DNA from: UMGS755 sp045602005 | Lineage (GTDB): Bacteria; Bacillota; Clostridia; UBA1381; UBA9506 | Assembly (NCBI GenBank): GCA_045602005.1 | Contig: JAZSAS010000002.1 | Location: 1 to 28,117 of the forward strand | Direction of reading: 5' to 3' | Length of the DNA stretch: 28,117 nt | Shown: piece after piece, positions 1 through 7,446 of the stretch | How the letters are laid out: each line of letters begins with the position of its first letter | How positions within the stretch are numbered: position 1 is the stretch's first letter | The notes under the pieces: generated by a model | What the model was told of the DNA's origin: nothing | The model's input: only the letters and a program-made list of their open reading frames with translations | Database searches by the model: none | Made by a program: the position numbers and the translations under genes

Positions 1-1
1 A

Positions 2-64
2 TTTTTGTTCCGCAAGAATTACCAAGGAGTTCCCTATAATAACCCATTTATGGGTAGCAAGTAG
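2..64 (+). CDS. tnpA: C-terminal end of an IS200-like TnpA transposase (cut by window edge)
   Basis: Twenty in-frame codons run in from the window edge and stop at TAG 62-64; the last residues read YNNPFMGSK. IS200/IS605-family Y1 transposases of gut Clostridia commonly end in a similar D/N-P-F-x-G-S-K tail, which is why I name it; this is recall of the family, not an alignment. The catalytic HUH motif and Tyr would lie upstream, outside the window. The gene converges on the minus-strand glycosidase gene. Alternative: an unrelated ORF tail. The identification is supported by the hairpin-rich, non-coding 3' sequence that follows, as expected of an IS200 right end. Confidence 0.5.
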   Translation, partial: FLFRKNYQGVPYNNPFMGSK

Positions 65-137
65 CAGTTGCATGGCTGGCAGGCCAATATAAAACGCTAT
101 GTAGCGTCGCCAGTAGTATTAGGGCTATGCCCGAAAA
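65..137 (+). mobile_element. Probable right end of an IS200-like element
   Basis: After the tnpA-like stop the sequence has nested hairpin potential: an outer stem CTGGC (76-80) with GCCAG (109-113), an inner stem ACGCTA (94-99) with TAGCGT (102-107), and then GGGC-TAT-GCCC at 122-132. IS200/IS605 elements have no inverted terminal repeats but carry subterminal hairpins bound by TnpA. The outer boundary is a guess; the next hairpin (142-160) could also belong to the element. Confidence 0.4.
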
Positions 138-141
138 TGAA

Positions 142-160
142 CCCCCCGTTATACGGGGGG
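142..160 (-). terminator. Intrinsic terminator of the phosphodiester glycosidase operon
   Basis: A perfect 8-bp GC-rich stem CCCCCCGT / ACGGGGGG closes a 3-base TAT loop. On the minus strand it is followed by TTCATTTTC, a moderately U-rich tail, and lies just 8 bases beyond the stop codon of the glycosidase gene. It could alternatively be an IS200 right-end hairpin; both readings may be true. Confidence 0.7.
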
Positions 161-168
161 ATATTTAT

Positions 169-2481
169 TTAAACAATTCCTTTTGTTTCATAGGTCACTT
201 GATTGCCGTTGACCGTTACCAGATAATACTTCACATAGGAGATGTTCGATGCCGGTGGCTTAATGCCAATGCTGGGGAACACGCCGGCGGTGGTGATATA
301 TCGCACACCGTCTTCTATCACGGTTTCGTTCACATAACCTCCTGCAAAAACATAAACATTATCTGCTTTTGTAGCGGCTTCTGCCATCAGATTTTTAAAG
401 ACTTTAATTTCTGTGGCTAAAGAAGAAATGTTGTGGTCATTTAAAAAGACAAATAGGTTTCCGCCGGAAAGGTTTTCAACAGCAGCTCTCAGTTGCTCCC
501 ACTGCGCTTTGTCAGCACCATAAAGAGTGGTGCCGTAAGCATTTTTCAGGGTAATAAAGGTGCTGCCGTTGCGGGTTGTTTTAGAAAAGCCATTCGCCGT
601 TCTCAGCTGATTGCCCAAAGGCTCAAGGAGAGAGGCATCTACCCCGTTGCCCACAAAGAAATTCATATCGGCGGCCTTAGAAACAGCGTTTGTCACGCCG
701 TTCATAATAAACAAATCAAAAAACTTCACCGGCGTTCTGGTGTTGCCAAAAACCGTAAACTGAAAACCGTTTTCTGCGGTAATGCCGGCGCTTTTTTGCC
801 GGGGGTCCGGCAGGGCTTCATTATCCGGAGCGTCCACAGCCTCAGCGCCGTCAACCGCCACAGAGAGATAAGCCGTAACACCGCCAAACTCTGCCGTCAC
901 AACAGTGGAACCATAGGCAAGGGCAGTCAGGCTGTTGCCGGAAATTGATGCAACGGCGGGGTTCTGAACCGTCATAACAAGGTCTTTGGGATAAACGGTT
1001 GCCGCTCTGCCCTCAGCATCTCTGCCGGTTAACCACAGGATGCGGCTTTCACCGGATTTCATTTGTTGGGTGGCTGCCGAGAAGGTTAGCGTATGGGGCA
1101 CATCCAGAACGGTTAGCGTAATTTCGTCTGATAAACCGCCGCTTTCGGCACGGAGCACGGCCTTGCCGGGGGCTGTGGGACGAAAACTATTGTTCTCCAC
1201 GGTGCCGCTGCCGGACACAACCTTCCACTGAACTTCATCGGGGGTTTCCATGACAAGACCATATTGGTCCAAGAGTTCTGGCTGTAGCCAGATAGAGATG
1301 CCAGAGAAAACTGCCTTATCATCTGCCTTGATTCGCAGGGAGGTGGCAACACGCCTTCCGGAAGTGTCGGCCATAATGCCAATGGAGTTTGTCACGGCAC
1401 GAAAAGAACCATCAGAAGGTTGGTTCACAACCTGATGGGTGCCGTCTTTTTTAACCGCCATTAAGGTGGAACCGCCACCGTCTAAATTCATGGCGTTGTA
1501 GCATCCCAGCTCTGCCATCAGTGCTCCCAGCTGCTTCATGGTCATGCCGGCTGCGCCGCTGCGCCGTCCATCTACAGCCACTAAGGTGAGGATGGTGCCG
1601 GTTTTATCAACACCCACTGCCGAGCGGGGATGAGTGCCGCTGATGGTGTGGGAGTAGCTGTCGGGGATCTGCCCTTCTACTAAAAGCATGCCGCCGCCGC
1701 CAACGGCGGTCTGGATTGCTTCGTGATTGGGGGTAGTGGCAATGTTTAAAATCACGGCATCGCCCACCTGAAAATGGTCATCTAAAAAGGTGTTCATGCT
1801 CAGGTCACAGGCAAGCACATAACCCTCCTTTGGAATGGAAACGGCACCGACGTTGCGGTTTTTGGCCGTCACCACGCCATCTTCCACAACCATCTCCATC
1901 ACGTTGCCGGAGGAGCCAGGGGTGGTTTCACCCCAATCGGGGGTATAGAGCACAATGCCGGTCATGCTGTCATATTTATTAATAACAGAAATGGGGGCAT
2001 TGGTTTCATCCGGTGCGGTTACGCTAAAGCTGAAGCTGAACATGTTAAAATGCAGCTGTGTGCTGTCTGTCAGCTGATACATAGCGTTCATTTTTTCATA
2101 GGCCGCCGGTGAGGTGCGAATCACGCCGTCTGTCATCTCAAGACCAATGGCTGTGCCCCGTCCGCTGCCGGCAGACTGAAAGAAATCGGCATTAATGGCG
2201 GCGATGGCGTCGTGATTCACCGCTGAGGCATAGGTGTTTTCCAGGTGGCTCTTGCCACTTGCGTGGCTCAGAACATCAAACTGCAAATGGGGTTCGTTTA
2301 AATCGGCTGTCACAACGAAAATATCCTGCCAGCCGTTTTCTGCCAGTTTTTCAATATGCCGGTATGTAACCCCTTTAATTAACGTCTCCTCTGTTGTCAT
2401 GGATAGGGTTGTTGCAAAGGCCGGCAAGCTGACGGTCACCAGGCAAAACAGCAACAGCCATGACAAAAGCTTTTTTTTCAT
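169..2481 (-). CDS. Secreted phosphodiester glycosidase (NAGPA domain) with Ig-like linker and degenerate metallophosphoesterase-like C-terminus
   Basis: 770 residues. Residues 1-23 form a signal peptide (MKKK, hydrophobic core, AFA cleavage site). Residues about 85-375 match the NAGPA/DUF2233 family: INADFFQ near 95, HPRSAVGVD, then VDGRRSG and MNLDGGGSTLM near 335, the conserved core of phosphodiester alpha-N-acetylglucosaminidase-like enzymes. Residues about 375-545 look like one or two bacterial Ig-like (BIG2) beta domains. Residues about 560-770 resemble a calcineurin-type phosphoesterase scaffold whose metal-binding positions appear replaced (FGNTRTP, VGNGVD, LGNQ, LNDHN). Start is ATG with AAAGGAG 7 bases upstream. 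It follows galU by 11 bases and is last in the ttcA-like/galU operon. Inferred role: processing an envelope sugar-phosphodiester polymer outside the membrane. The substrate is unknown. Confidence 0.85.
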   Translation of the reverse strand: MKKKLLSWLLLFCLVTVSLPAFATTLSMTTEETLIKGVTYRHIEKLAENGWQDIFVVTADLNEPHLQFDVLSHASGKSHLENTYASAVNHDAIAAINADFFQSAGSGRGTAIGLEMTDGVIRTSPAAYEKMNAMYQLTDSTQLHFNMFSFSFSVTAPDETNAPISVINKYDSMTGIVLYTPDWGETTPGSSGNVMEMVVEDGVVTAKNRNVGAVSIPKEGYVLACDLSMNTFLDDHFQVGDAVILNIATTPNHEAIQTAVGGGGMLLVEGQIPDSYSHTISGTHPRSAVGVDKTGTILTLVAVDGRRSGAAGMTMKQLGALMAELGCYNAMNLDGGGSTLMAVKKDGTHQVVNQPSDGSFRAVTNSIGIMADTSGRRVATSLRIKADDKAVFSGISIWLQPELLDQYGLVMETPDEVQWKVVSGSGTVENNSFRPTAPGKAVLRAESGGLSDEITLTVLDVPHTLTFSAATQQMKSGESRILWLTGRDAEGRAATVYPKDLVMTVQNPAVASISGNSLTALAYGSTVVTAEFGGVTAYLSVAVDGAEAVDAPDNEALPDPRQKSAGITAENGFQFTVFGNTRTPVKFFDLFIMNGVTNAVSKAADMNFFVGNGVDASLLEPLGNQLRTANGFSKTTRNGSTFITLKNAYGTTLYGADKAQWEQLRAAVENLSGGNLFVFLNDHNISSLATEIKVFKNLMAEAATKADNVYVFAGGYVNETVIEDGVRYITTAGVFPSIGIKPPASNISYVKYYLVTVNGNQVTYETKGIV

Positions 2482-2492
2482 GATAATCTCCT

Positions 2493-3362
2493 TTAGTATT
2501 GCGTAACAACTTGCTTTAGATAGGCTAAAAACTCGTCCCTCAGGTCAGGGCGTTTTAAGGCAAACTCTACAGAAGCCTCTAAATAACCTTGCTTAGAGCC
2601 CACATCATAGCGTCTGCCGACAAAGTCATAGGCAAACATTTCCTCTTTCTTTGCCAGTTGGCGAAGCGCATCAGTCAGCTGAATTTCGCCGCCGGCACCG
2701 GGGGTGGTGTTTTCCAGGCAACGGAAAATGTCCGGTGTGATGATATATCGTCCTAAAACAGCCACATTAGAGGGGGCTGTGCCGGGAGCCGGTTTTTCCA
2801 CCATATCAGAAACCTTATATAACCGATCACCAATCTGCTCGCCAGAAACGATGCCATATTTAGAGGTTTCAGAATCGGGCACGGTCTGCACGCCCAAGAT
2901 GCTGGAACCGCAGACTTCATATTGTTCAATCATTTGTGCGAGGCAGGGTTTTTCCGAATCCACCACGTCATCGCCCAACAGCACGGCAAAGGGCTCATTT
3001 TCTGCAAAGAATTTAGCGCAGTAAATGGCATGCCCCAAACCCTTCGCCTCTTTCTGGCGCACATAATGAATGTTGGCCAGGTTGGAAATTTTCTGCAAGG
3101 TGTCCAGATAATCCAGCTTGCCGCTTTTTTCAAGCTCGGTTTCCAACTCGTAGGATTTGTCAAAGTGGTCCTCAATGGCACGCTTGGTGCGGCCGGTGAT
3201 AATTAAAATGTCTTCAATGCCAGAGGCGGCAGCCTCTTCTACAATATATTGTAGCGTGGGCTTGTCAACCAACGGAACCATTTCTTTGGGAATGGCCTTG
3301 GTGGCAGGGAGAAAACGGGTTCCCAATCCTGCGGCAGGGATAACTGCTTTTCGGATTTTCAT
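2493..3362 (-). CDS. galU: UTP--glucose-1-phosphate uridylyltransferase
   Basis: 289 residues, the usual length. It makes UDP-glucose from UTP and glucose-1-phosphate in the cytoplasm, feeding glycolipid, teichoic acid and capsule synthesis. The N-terminus carries the nucleotide-binding signature AAGLGTRFLPATKAIPKEM (about residues 10-28); LGDDVVDSE supplies the metal-binding aspartates, and GEIQLTDAL, VEKP and the FVGRRYDVGSKQGYL block are typical of GalU. The start ATG overlaps the stop of the ttcA-like gene in an ATGA, with AGGAGGA just upstream, so translation is coupled. The glycosidase gene follows after 11 bases, which suggests a shared envelope-polysaccharide role. Confidence 0.96.
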   Translation of the reverse strand: MKIRKAVIPAAGLGTRFLPATKAIPKEMVPLVDKPTLQYIVEEAAASGIEDILIITGRTKRAIEDHFDKSYELETELEKSGKLDYLDTLQKISNLANIHYVRQKEAKGLGHAIYCAKFFAENEPFAVLLGDDVVDSEKPCLAQMIEQYEVCGSSILGVQTVPDSETSKYGIVSGEQIGDRLYKVSDMVEKPAPGTAPSNVAVLGRYIITPDIFRCLENTTPGAGGEIQLTDALRQLAKKEEMFAYDFVGRRYDVGSKQGYLEASVEFALKRPDLRDEFLAYLKQVVTQY

Positions 3363-4099
3363 ATTCTGTCCTCCTGATTTGCTGTTTGATTTTTGATTTG
3401 CCAGCCGTCAACGCTGTTTCTCATAGCGGTGAACAGCCGCTGTTTGGTGCCGCGGCTTTCATAGTCCAGTTGCCGCAGCAGTGTTTTCACATATTCACGC
3501 TTGGTGTTGCCGTCAGCCGGGCAGAGATTATGCACCACCGGCAGTTCGGCTTTGTTTGCGTACCTTTTAATGTCCTTTTCCTCTATGTATATGAAGGGTC
3601 GCAGCAAGGTAATGCCCATGCGGTCTAAATAGGTCACCGGCGTAAAACAGCTGACCTGCCCTTCAAATAAAAGACTGAGCAAAAAGGTTTCCACCACATC
3701 ATCATAGTGGTGTCCCAGCATAATTTTGTCAAGACCTAAACGCTTTGCAGTGGCGTTTAACGCACCACGGCGCAGGTTAGCACATAATGAGCAGGGGTTT
3801 TTTTCTTTGCGGTAGTCAAAAACAATTTCTTTAATCTGTGTTTTTTCAATGGTGTATGGAATGGAAAGAGAGCTGCAAAGTGCAGCCAGGGGTGAAAAAT
3901 CCATGCCTTCCATGCCCATGTCCAGTGTAATGGCCTCCAGGTGAAACGGCTTGGGATAAAATCGTTTCAGGGCATGAGCTGCCATTAAAACGGCCAGAGA
4001 ATCCTTGCCGCCGGAGAGCCCCACGGCAATGCGGTCACCGGACTGTATCATGTCATAATCTTCTATTGCCCGGCGCATCCGGCTCAAAAGCTGTTGCAT
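3359..4099 (-). CDS. TtcA-family tRNA thiolation PP-loop ATPase
   Basis: 246 residues. PP-loop motif SGGKDS lies at residues 29-34; a CxxC pair (C103, C106, in NPCSLC) and a third cysteine in HNLCPADG near residue 190 match the three cysteines that hold the 4Fe-4S cluster in TtcA, with GHHYDDVVETF between them. TtcA adenylates and thiolates cytidine-32 of certain tRNAs; the Firmicute relatives are less well characterised, so the exact base is uncertain and I give no symbol. First gene of a three-gene operon with galU and the glycosidase, behind a sigma-A promoter about 170 bases upstream. No clear strong Shine-Dalgarno is visible; GAGGTG 4-9 bases before the ATG is the best candidate. Confidence 0.88.
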   Translation of the reverse strand: MQQLLSRMRRAIEDYDMIQSGDRIAVGLSGGKDSLAVLMAAHALKRFYPKPFHLEAITLDMGMEGMDFSPLAALCSSLSIPYTIEKTQIKEIVFDYRKEKNPCSLCANLRRGALNATAKRLGLDKIMLGHHYDDVVETFLLSLLFEGQVSCFTPVTYLDRMGITLLRPFIYIEEKDIKRYANKAELPVVHNLCPADGNTKREYVKTLLRQLDYESRGTKQRLFTAMRNSVDGWQIKNQTANQEDRI

Positions 4100-4269
4100 G
4101 GCACACCTCGTTTCGTTAGGGCTTTGTTGTGTTTATTTTGGTTGTGTTCGGTAAGGGATAAAATTTTTGCTTTTAAGGGCATCTTTGTGACGCCGTCAAT
4201 TGACACAGTGCTCGAAAGAGCGCAAAAGAGCGATAACTCTTGAGAATTTTATAAAATAAAATTCTGTAT
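4100..4269 (-). other. Long 5' leader of the ttcA-like/galU operon
   Basis: The predicted transcript start near 4269 leaves about 170 untranslated bases. The first transcribed bases form a perfect 10-bp AT-rich stem (4243-4252 with 4256-4265, 3-base loop). Further on are GCTC-TTTC-GAGC (4211-4222 on the plus strand as GCTCGAAAGAGC) and TGAC-GGC-GTCA (around 4190). No riboswitch class is recognisable and there is no U-run that would make a terminator. Confidence 0.4.
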
Positions 4270-4275
4270 GTGTTA

Positions 4276-4304
4276 ATTATATCATAACTAATTTAACTTT
4301 TCAA
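4276..4304 (-). promoter_or_regulatory. Sigma-A promoter of the ttcA-like/galU/glycosidase operon
   Basis: On the minus strand, TTGAAA (4299-4304) and a perfect TATAAT (4276-4281) are separated by 17 bases. It lies between the xseA stop codon and the ttcA-like gene, so these three genes can be transcribed independently of vanW-radA-nusB-xseA. Confidence 0.85.
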
Positions 4305-4337
4305 CCGCAGGCTGCATAGTAGAAAATATTTCAAAAT

Positions 4338-5552
4338 TTATTCACAAGCGTCGGTGTCATTGACCATGCAGCTTGCCTCCCCATCAAACACCCTTAGGCG
4401 AAAAGCAGTGCCGGGGGCGAGCTGCTCAGACCGGCAGAGGGTTGTGCCGTCAGGCAGGCGAGCATAGGCATAACCACGACTAAGGGCAGCAAGAGGGCTG
4501 AGGGCATCTAACTTGCCGGCGCAGGCGGAAAAACGATGCCGCAGACGTTCCATATGGGCCGAAAAGGCATGTTGGCTGTTTTTCTGTAAATGGTCAACCA
4601 TGATTCGCTTATCTGCAATCACGCCCGGCAGGCCGGAGAGAGCCGGGTGCCGAGAAAGGCTCTCCAAGGCCTTTTGACGGGTTAAAAGAACATGGCGGAT
4701 TTCAGCACAAAGCTCTGAGGCGGCGCCATCTAGCCGCTGTGCTAGTCGGGCAGCAGAAGGAACAGCCAGTTCTGCTGCTGCAGAGGGGGTGGGGGCACGA
4801 AGGTCGGCCACAAAATCTGCAATGGTGAAATCTGTTTCATGTCCCACAGCAGAAATAACCGGAATCTTCGAAGCAAAAATCTCCCGTGCCACAAGCTCTT
4901 CATTAAAGGCCCATAAATCCTCAATCGAGCCGCCACCACGACCTACAATGATGACATCACCCAGACCATGCTCATTTGCCAGACGGAGGGCTGCGGCGAT
5001 TTGTCCGGCGGCACCTTCTCCCTGCACTGCTACGGGCAGAACACGAACAGCCGCCAGAGGAAACCGACGCCCCAGCACGTTGACAATGTCACGCACGGCG
5101 GCACCGGAGGAGGCGGTAATAACACAGACGGTCTCCGGATAGGGCGGCAGCGGTTTTTTAAAGGCGGGGTCAAACAGTCCTTCAGCCTCAAGTTTTCGCT
5201 TTAGCTTTTCATAGGCGGCATAGAGTGCGCCCTCACCATCCGGCTCCATTTGTTCAATATACAGTTGATAGGCGCCCCCTGGCTCATAGACAGAAATTCG
5301 GCCACGGGCGGAAACCTTCATGCCGTCTTCCGGCAGAAAGCGAAGCCCTGCCGCTGCGGTGCGGAACATAACAGCCCGAAGCACTGAGGCCTCGTCTTTT
5401 AAAGTTAAATATAAATGTCCTGAGGGGTGGCGTTTGTAGTTAGAAATTTCGCCCTTGATGCAAATGTCTTTTAAATAGCCGTTGTGCTCCAGCACACGGC
5501 GAATGTAGTGGTTCAGCTGCGAGACGCTGACCGTGAGCCGTTCCTGTTCCAT
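4338..5552 (-). CDS. xseA: Exodeoxyribonuclease VII large subunit
   Basis: 404 residues. XseA with several XseB copies degrades single-stranded DNA to short oligonucleotides. Residues 1-100 form the N-terminal OB-fold (SVSQLN, ISNYKRHPSGHLYLTLKDE); the catalytic core contains TASSGAAVRDIVNVLGRR, GRGGGSIEDLWAFNEE and GHETDFTIADFVADLRAPTPSAAAEL. The C-terminal tail LAALSRGYA is present, but the coiled-coil region before it seems shorter than in E. coli (about 456 residues overall) or Bacillus (about 448). I chose ATG 5552 rather than an upstream in-frame ATG because AAAGGAG sits 6 bases before it. Third after radA and nusB; no xseB follows. Confidence 0.94.
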   Translation of the reverse strand: MEQERLTVSVSQLNHYIRRVLEHNGYLKDICIKGEISNYKRHPSGHLYLTLKDEASVLRAVMFRTAAAGLRFLPEDGMKVSARGRISVYEPGGAYQLYIEQMEPDGEGALYAAYEKLKRKLEAEGLFDPAFKKPLPPYPETVCVITASSGAAVRDIVNVLGRRFPLAAVRVLPVAVQGEGAAGQIAAALRLANEHGLGDVIIVGRGGGSIEDLWAFNEELVAREIFASKIPVISAVGHETDFTIADFVADLRAPTPSAAAELAVPSAARLAQRLDGAASELCAEIRHVLLTRQKALESLSRHPALSGLPGVIADKRIMVDHLQKNSQHAFSAHMERLRHRFSACAGKLDALSPLAALSRGYAYARLPDGTTLCRSEQLAPGTAFRLRVFDGEASCMVNDTDACE

Positions 5553-5607
5553 GGTTTTCTCCTTTGCCGCAATAAGCATTTGGACAAATTTTCTCAGAAA
5601 AGAAAGA

Positions 5608-5623
5608 CGCCCCAAAAGGGGCG
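5608..5623 (-). terminator. Possible attenuator between nusB and xseA
   Basis: On the minus strand CGCCCC-TTTT-GGGGCG is followed by a T-rich TCTTTCTTTTCT. It starts five bases after the nusB stop and lies 56 bases before the xseA ATG, so it may reduce read-through into xseA instead of ending the operon. No separate promoter for xseA was seen. Confidence 0.55.
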
Positions 5624-5627
5624 CTAT

Positions 5628-6035
5628 TTATTCAGTTGCGGTTGCTTTGTTCACAGAAGATAAAATACCGTTCACAAAAGCAGAGGCTTTTTCTCCCTCA
5701 TAGTCTTTTGCCAGCTGCACCGCCTCGTTAATAACAATGCCTGCGGGAATTTCGGGGTTATATAAAAGTTCGCAAATGCCCACTCTCAGCACCGCCAGAC
5801 TCACTCTGGAAAGACGGGAAAGAGCCCATCCTTTGGCTTTTTTTTCAATCAGCGGGTCAATGTCGGCAAGGTGTGCAAGAGTGGTGCGGACGAGATTTTC
5901 CAGATATGCCTGCTGCCCTTCCACCTCGCTGCGATAGCTGTAATAAAGCTCCAGCAATGCATCGGCCTCCAGCTTTTGAAATTCATGCTCAAATACAATG
6001 ATAAATCCGGCCTCGCGAGCCTCTTTTCTGGTCAT
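5628..6035 (-). CDS. nusB: Transcription antitermination factor NusB
   Basis: 135 residues, typical for NusB, an all-helical protein that with S10 (NusE) binds boxA RNA for rRNA antitermination. MTRKEAREAGFIIVFEHEFQ is the usual N-terminal helix; the C-terminal half has LSRVSLAVLRVGICELLY, IPAGIVINEAVQLAKDY and ASAFVNGILSSV, which are diagnostic. An ORF extends 14 codons upstream, but ATG 6035 has AGGAG 7 bases before it and fits the family start. It lies 25 bases after radA and 75 bases before xseA; nusB next to xseA is a common Firmicute arrangement. Confidence 0.93.
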   Translation of the reverse strand: MTRKEAREAGFIIVFEHEFQKLEADALLELYYSYRSEVEGQQAYLENLVRTTLAHLADIDPLIEKKAKGWALSRLSRVSLAVLRVGICELLYNPEIPAGIVINEAVQLAKDYEGEKASAFVNGILSSVNKATATE

Positions 6036-6060
6036 GGTAACGCTCCTGTCTTTTGTTTGT

Positions 6061-7410
6061 TTACATAATATATCCAAGTGCTTCCGTCAGATTCTTGGCG
6101 GGCAAAACCCGCATTCCTTCCGGAATTTTAATGTTTTTTGTGTTTGCCTGAGGAATCACACAGGCTTTAAAACCCAGCTTTAACATCTCAGCGAGACGGC
6201 GCTCAATCTGGCTCACTGCCCGAAGCTCGCCGGTGAGACCCACTTCGCCGATGACGGCAATGGAAGAGTCGATGGGTTTGTTGCGAAAAGCCGAGGCAAT
6301 GGCAAGAGCCAAGGCTAAATCCACGGCAGGTTCATCCAAACGGATACCCCCAACAATATTTACATAGGCATCCTGATTCTGCAGGTTCAGCCCCACCCGC
6401 TTTTCTAAAACGGCAATCATCAGATTCACACGATTATAGTCAATGCCGGTGGCCATTCGACGGGGTGTGCCGAAGCCAGAGGGAGAAACCAACGCCTGAA
6501 TTTCAGCCAACATGGGGCGAGTGCCCTCAATGGTGCAGACAACCGCTGAACCCGGCGCCTGCTCCGGCCGTCCCTCTAAAAGCATTAAAGAGGGGTTTTC
6601 CACCTGATGTAAACCGGAATCGGTCATTTCAAAAACGCCGATTTCATTGGTAGAACCAAAACGATTTTTCACAGCACGCAACACACGATAGCTGTGATTG
6701 CGTTCGCCCTCGAAATATAACACGCAATCCACCATGTGTTCCAGCACCTTGGGGCCGGCAATGGCACCGTCTTTTGTGACGTGTCCCACGATGAAAACGG
6801 CAGTGGCAGTTTCTTTGGCATAACGCATTAAGGTTAACGTTGTTTCCCGCACCTGACTGACGCTGCCGGGGGCAGAAGAAATGTCAGGATGATACATGGT
6901 TTGAATGGAGTCAACAATTAAAACATCGGGCCGAATTTCCTCCAGGGCGGTAGAAACAGCCGTGATATCAGTTTCAGATAAAACCATAAATTCAGGGGAT
7001 TGTGAATTCAAGCGGTCTGAACGCATTTTCAACTGCTTTTCCGATTCTTCGCCTGAAACATAAAACAGTGTGGCACGCTTGTCCAAATGTGCGGCCAGTT
7101 GCAAAAGCAGAGTTGATTTACCAATGCCGGGGTCGCCGCCCACCAGAACCAGTGAGCCGCGGACAACACCGCCGCCCAGCACACGGTCTAGCTCGCCGAT
7201 GCCACAGCAAAGGCGCTGATAATCAGTCACATCTACCTGCGCCAAAGAAGTGGGCTTTGTGCGGAGAGACACTGCAGAACGGGGCGCTTTTTCCGAACGA
7301 GAAATTTCCTCTTCCAGCGTGTTCCAGGTCTCACATCCCGGACATTTACCCATCCATTTAGCGGTTTCGTAGCCACAGGCAGAACAAACAAATTTTGTCT
7401 TCGTTTTCAC
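6061..7410 (-). CDS. radA: DNA repair protein RadA
   Basis: 449 residues. RadA is a RecA-like, DnaB-type branch-migration motor acting in recombination and repair. Order of domains: zinc finger C9-x2-C12-x10-C23-x2-C26; RecA-like ATPase with Walker A GGDPGIGKST (91-100) and the RadA signature KNRFGSTNEIGVFEM near 250; C-terminal Lon-protease-like domain starting PSGFGTPRRMATGIDYNR and containing VNIVGGIRLDEPAVDLALALAIASA. The start codon is GTG with AAAGGAAAG a few bases upstream; no better ATG exists. It lies 36 bases after vanW and 25 bases before nusB, all in one direction and without a terminator between. Confidence 0.95.
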   Translation of the reverse strand: MKTKTKFVCSACGYETAKWMGKCPGCETWNTLEEEISRSEKAPRSAVSLRTKPTSLAQVDVTDYQRLCCGIGELDRVLGGGVVRGSLVLVGGDPGIGKSTLLLQLAAHLDKRATLFYVSGEESEKQLKMRSDRLNSQSPEFMVLSETDITAVSTALEEIRPDVLIVDSIQTMYHPDISSAPGSVSQVRETTLTLMRYAKETATAVFIVGHVTKDGAIAGPKVLEHMVDCVLYFEGERNHSYRVLRAVKNRFGSTNEIGVFEMTDSGLHQVENPSLMLLEGRPEQAPGSAVVCTIEGTRPMLAEIQALVSPSGFGTPRRMATGIDYNRVNLMIAVLEKRVGLNLQNQDAYVNIVGGIRLDEPAVDLALALAIASAFRNKPIDSSIAVIGEVGLTGELRAVSQIERRLAEMLKLGFKACVIPQANTKNIKIPEGMRVLPAKNLTEALGYIM

Positions 7411-7446
7411 GGCGCTTTCCTTTCGAAAACTGCAATTGCAGAATGT

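Noticed and set aside
4305..4337. Tiny ORF after xseA as xseB
   Set aside because: Only nine codons before a stop; XseB is about 70 residues.
7411..7446. Terminator between vanW and radA
   Set aside because: CTGCAATTGCAG is a perfect palindrome but gives at best a 4-bp stem; too weak, and radA has no promoter of its own.
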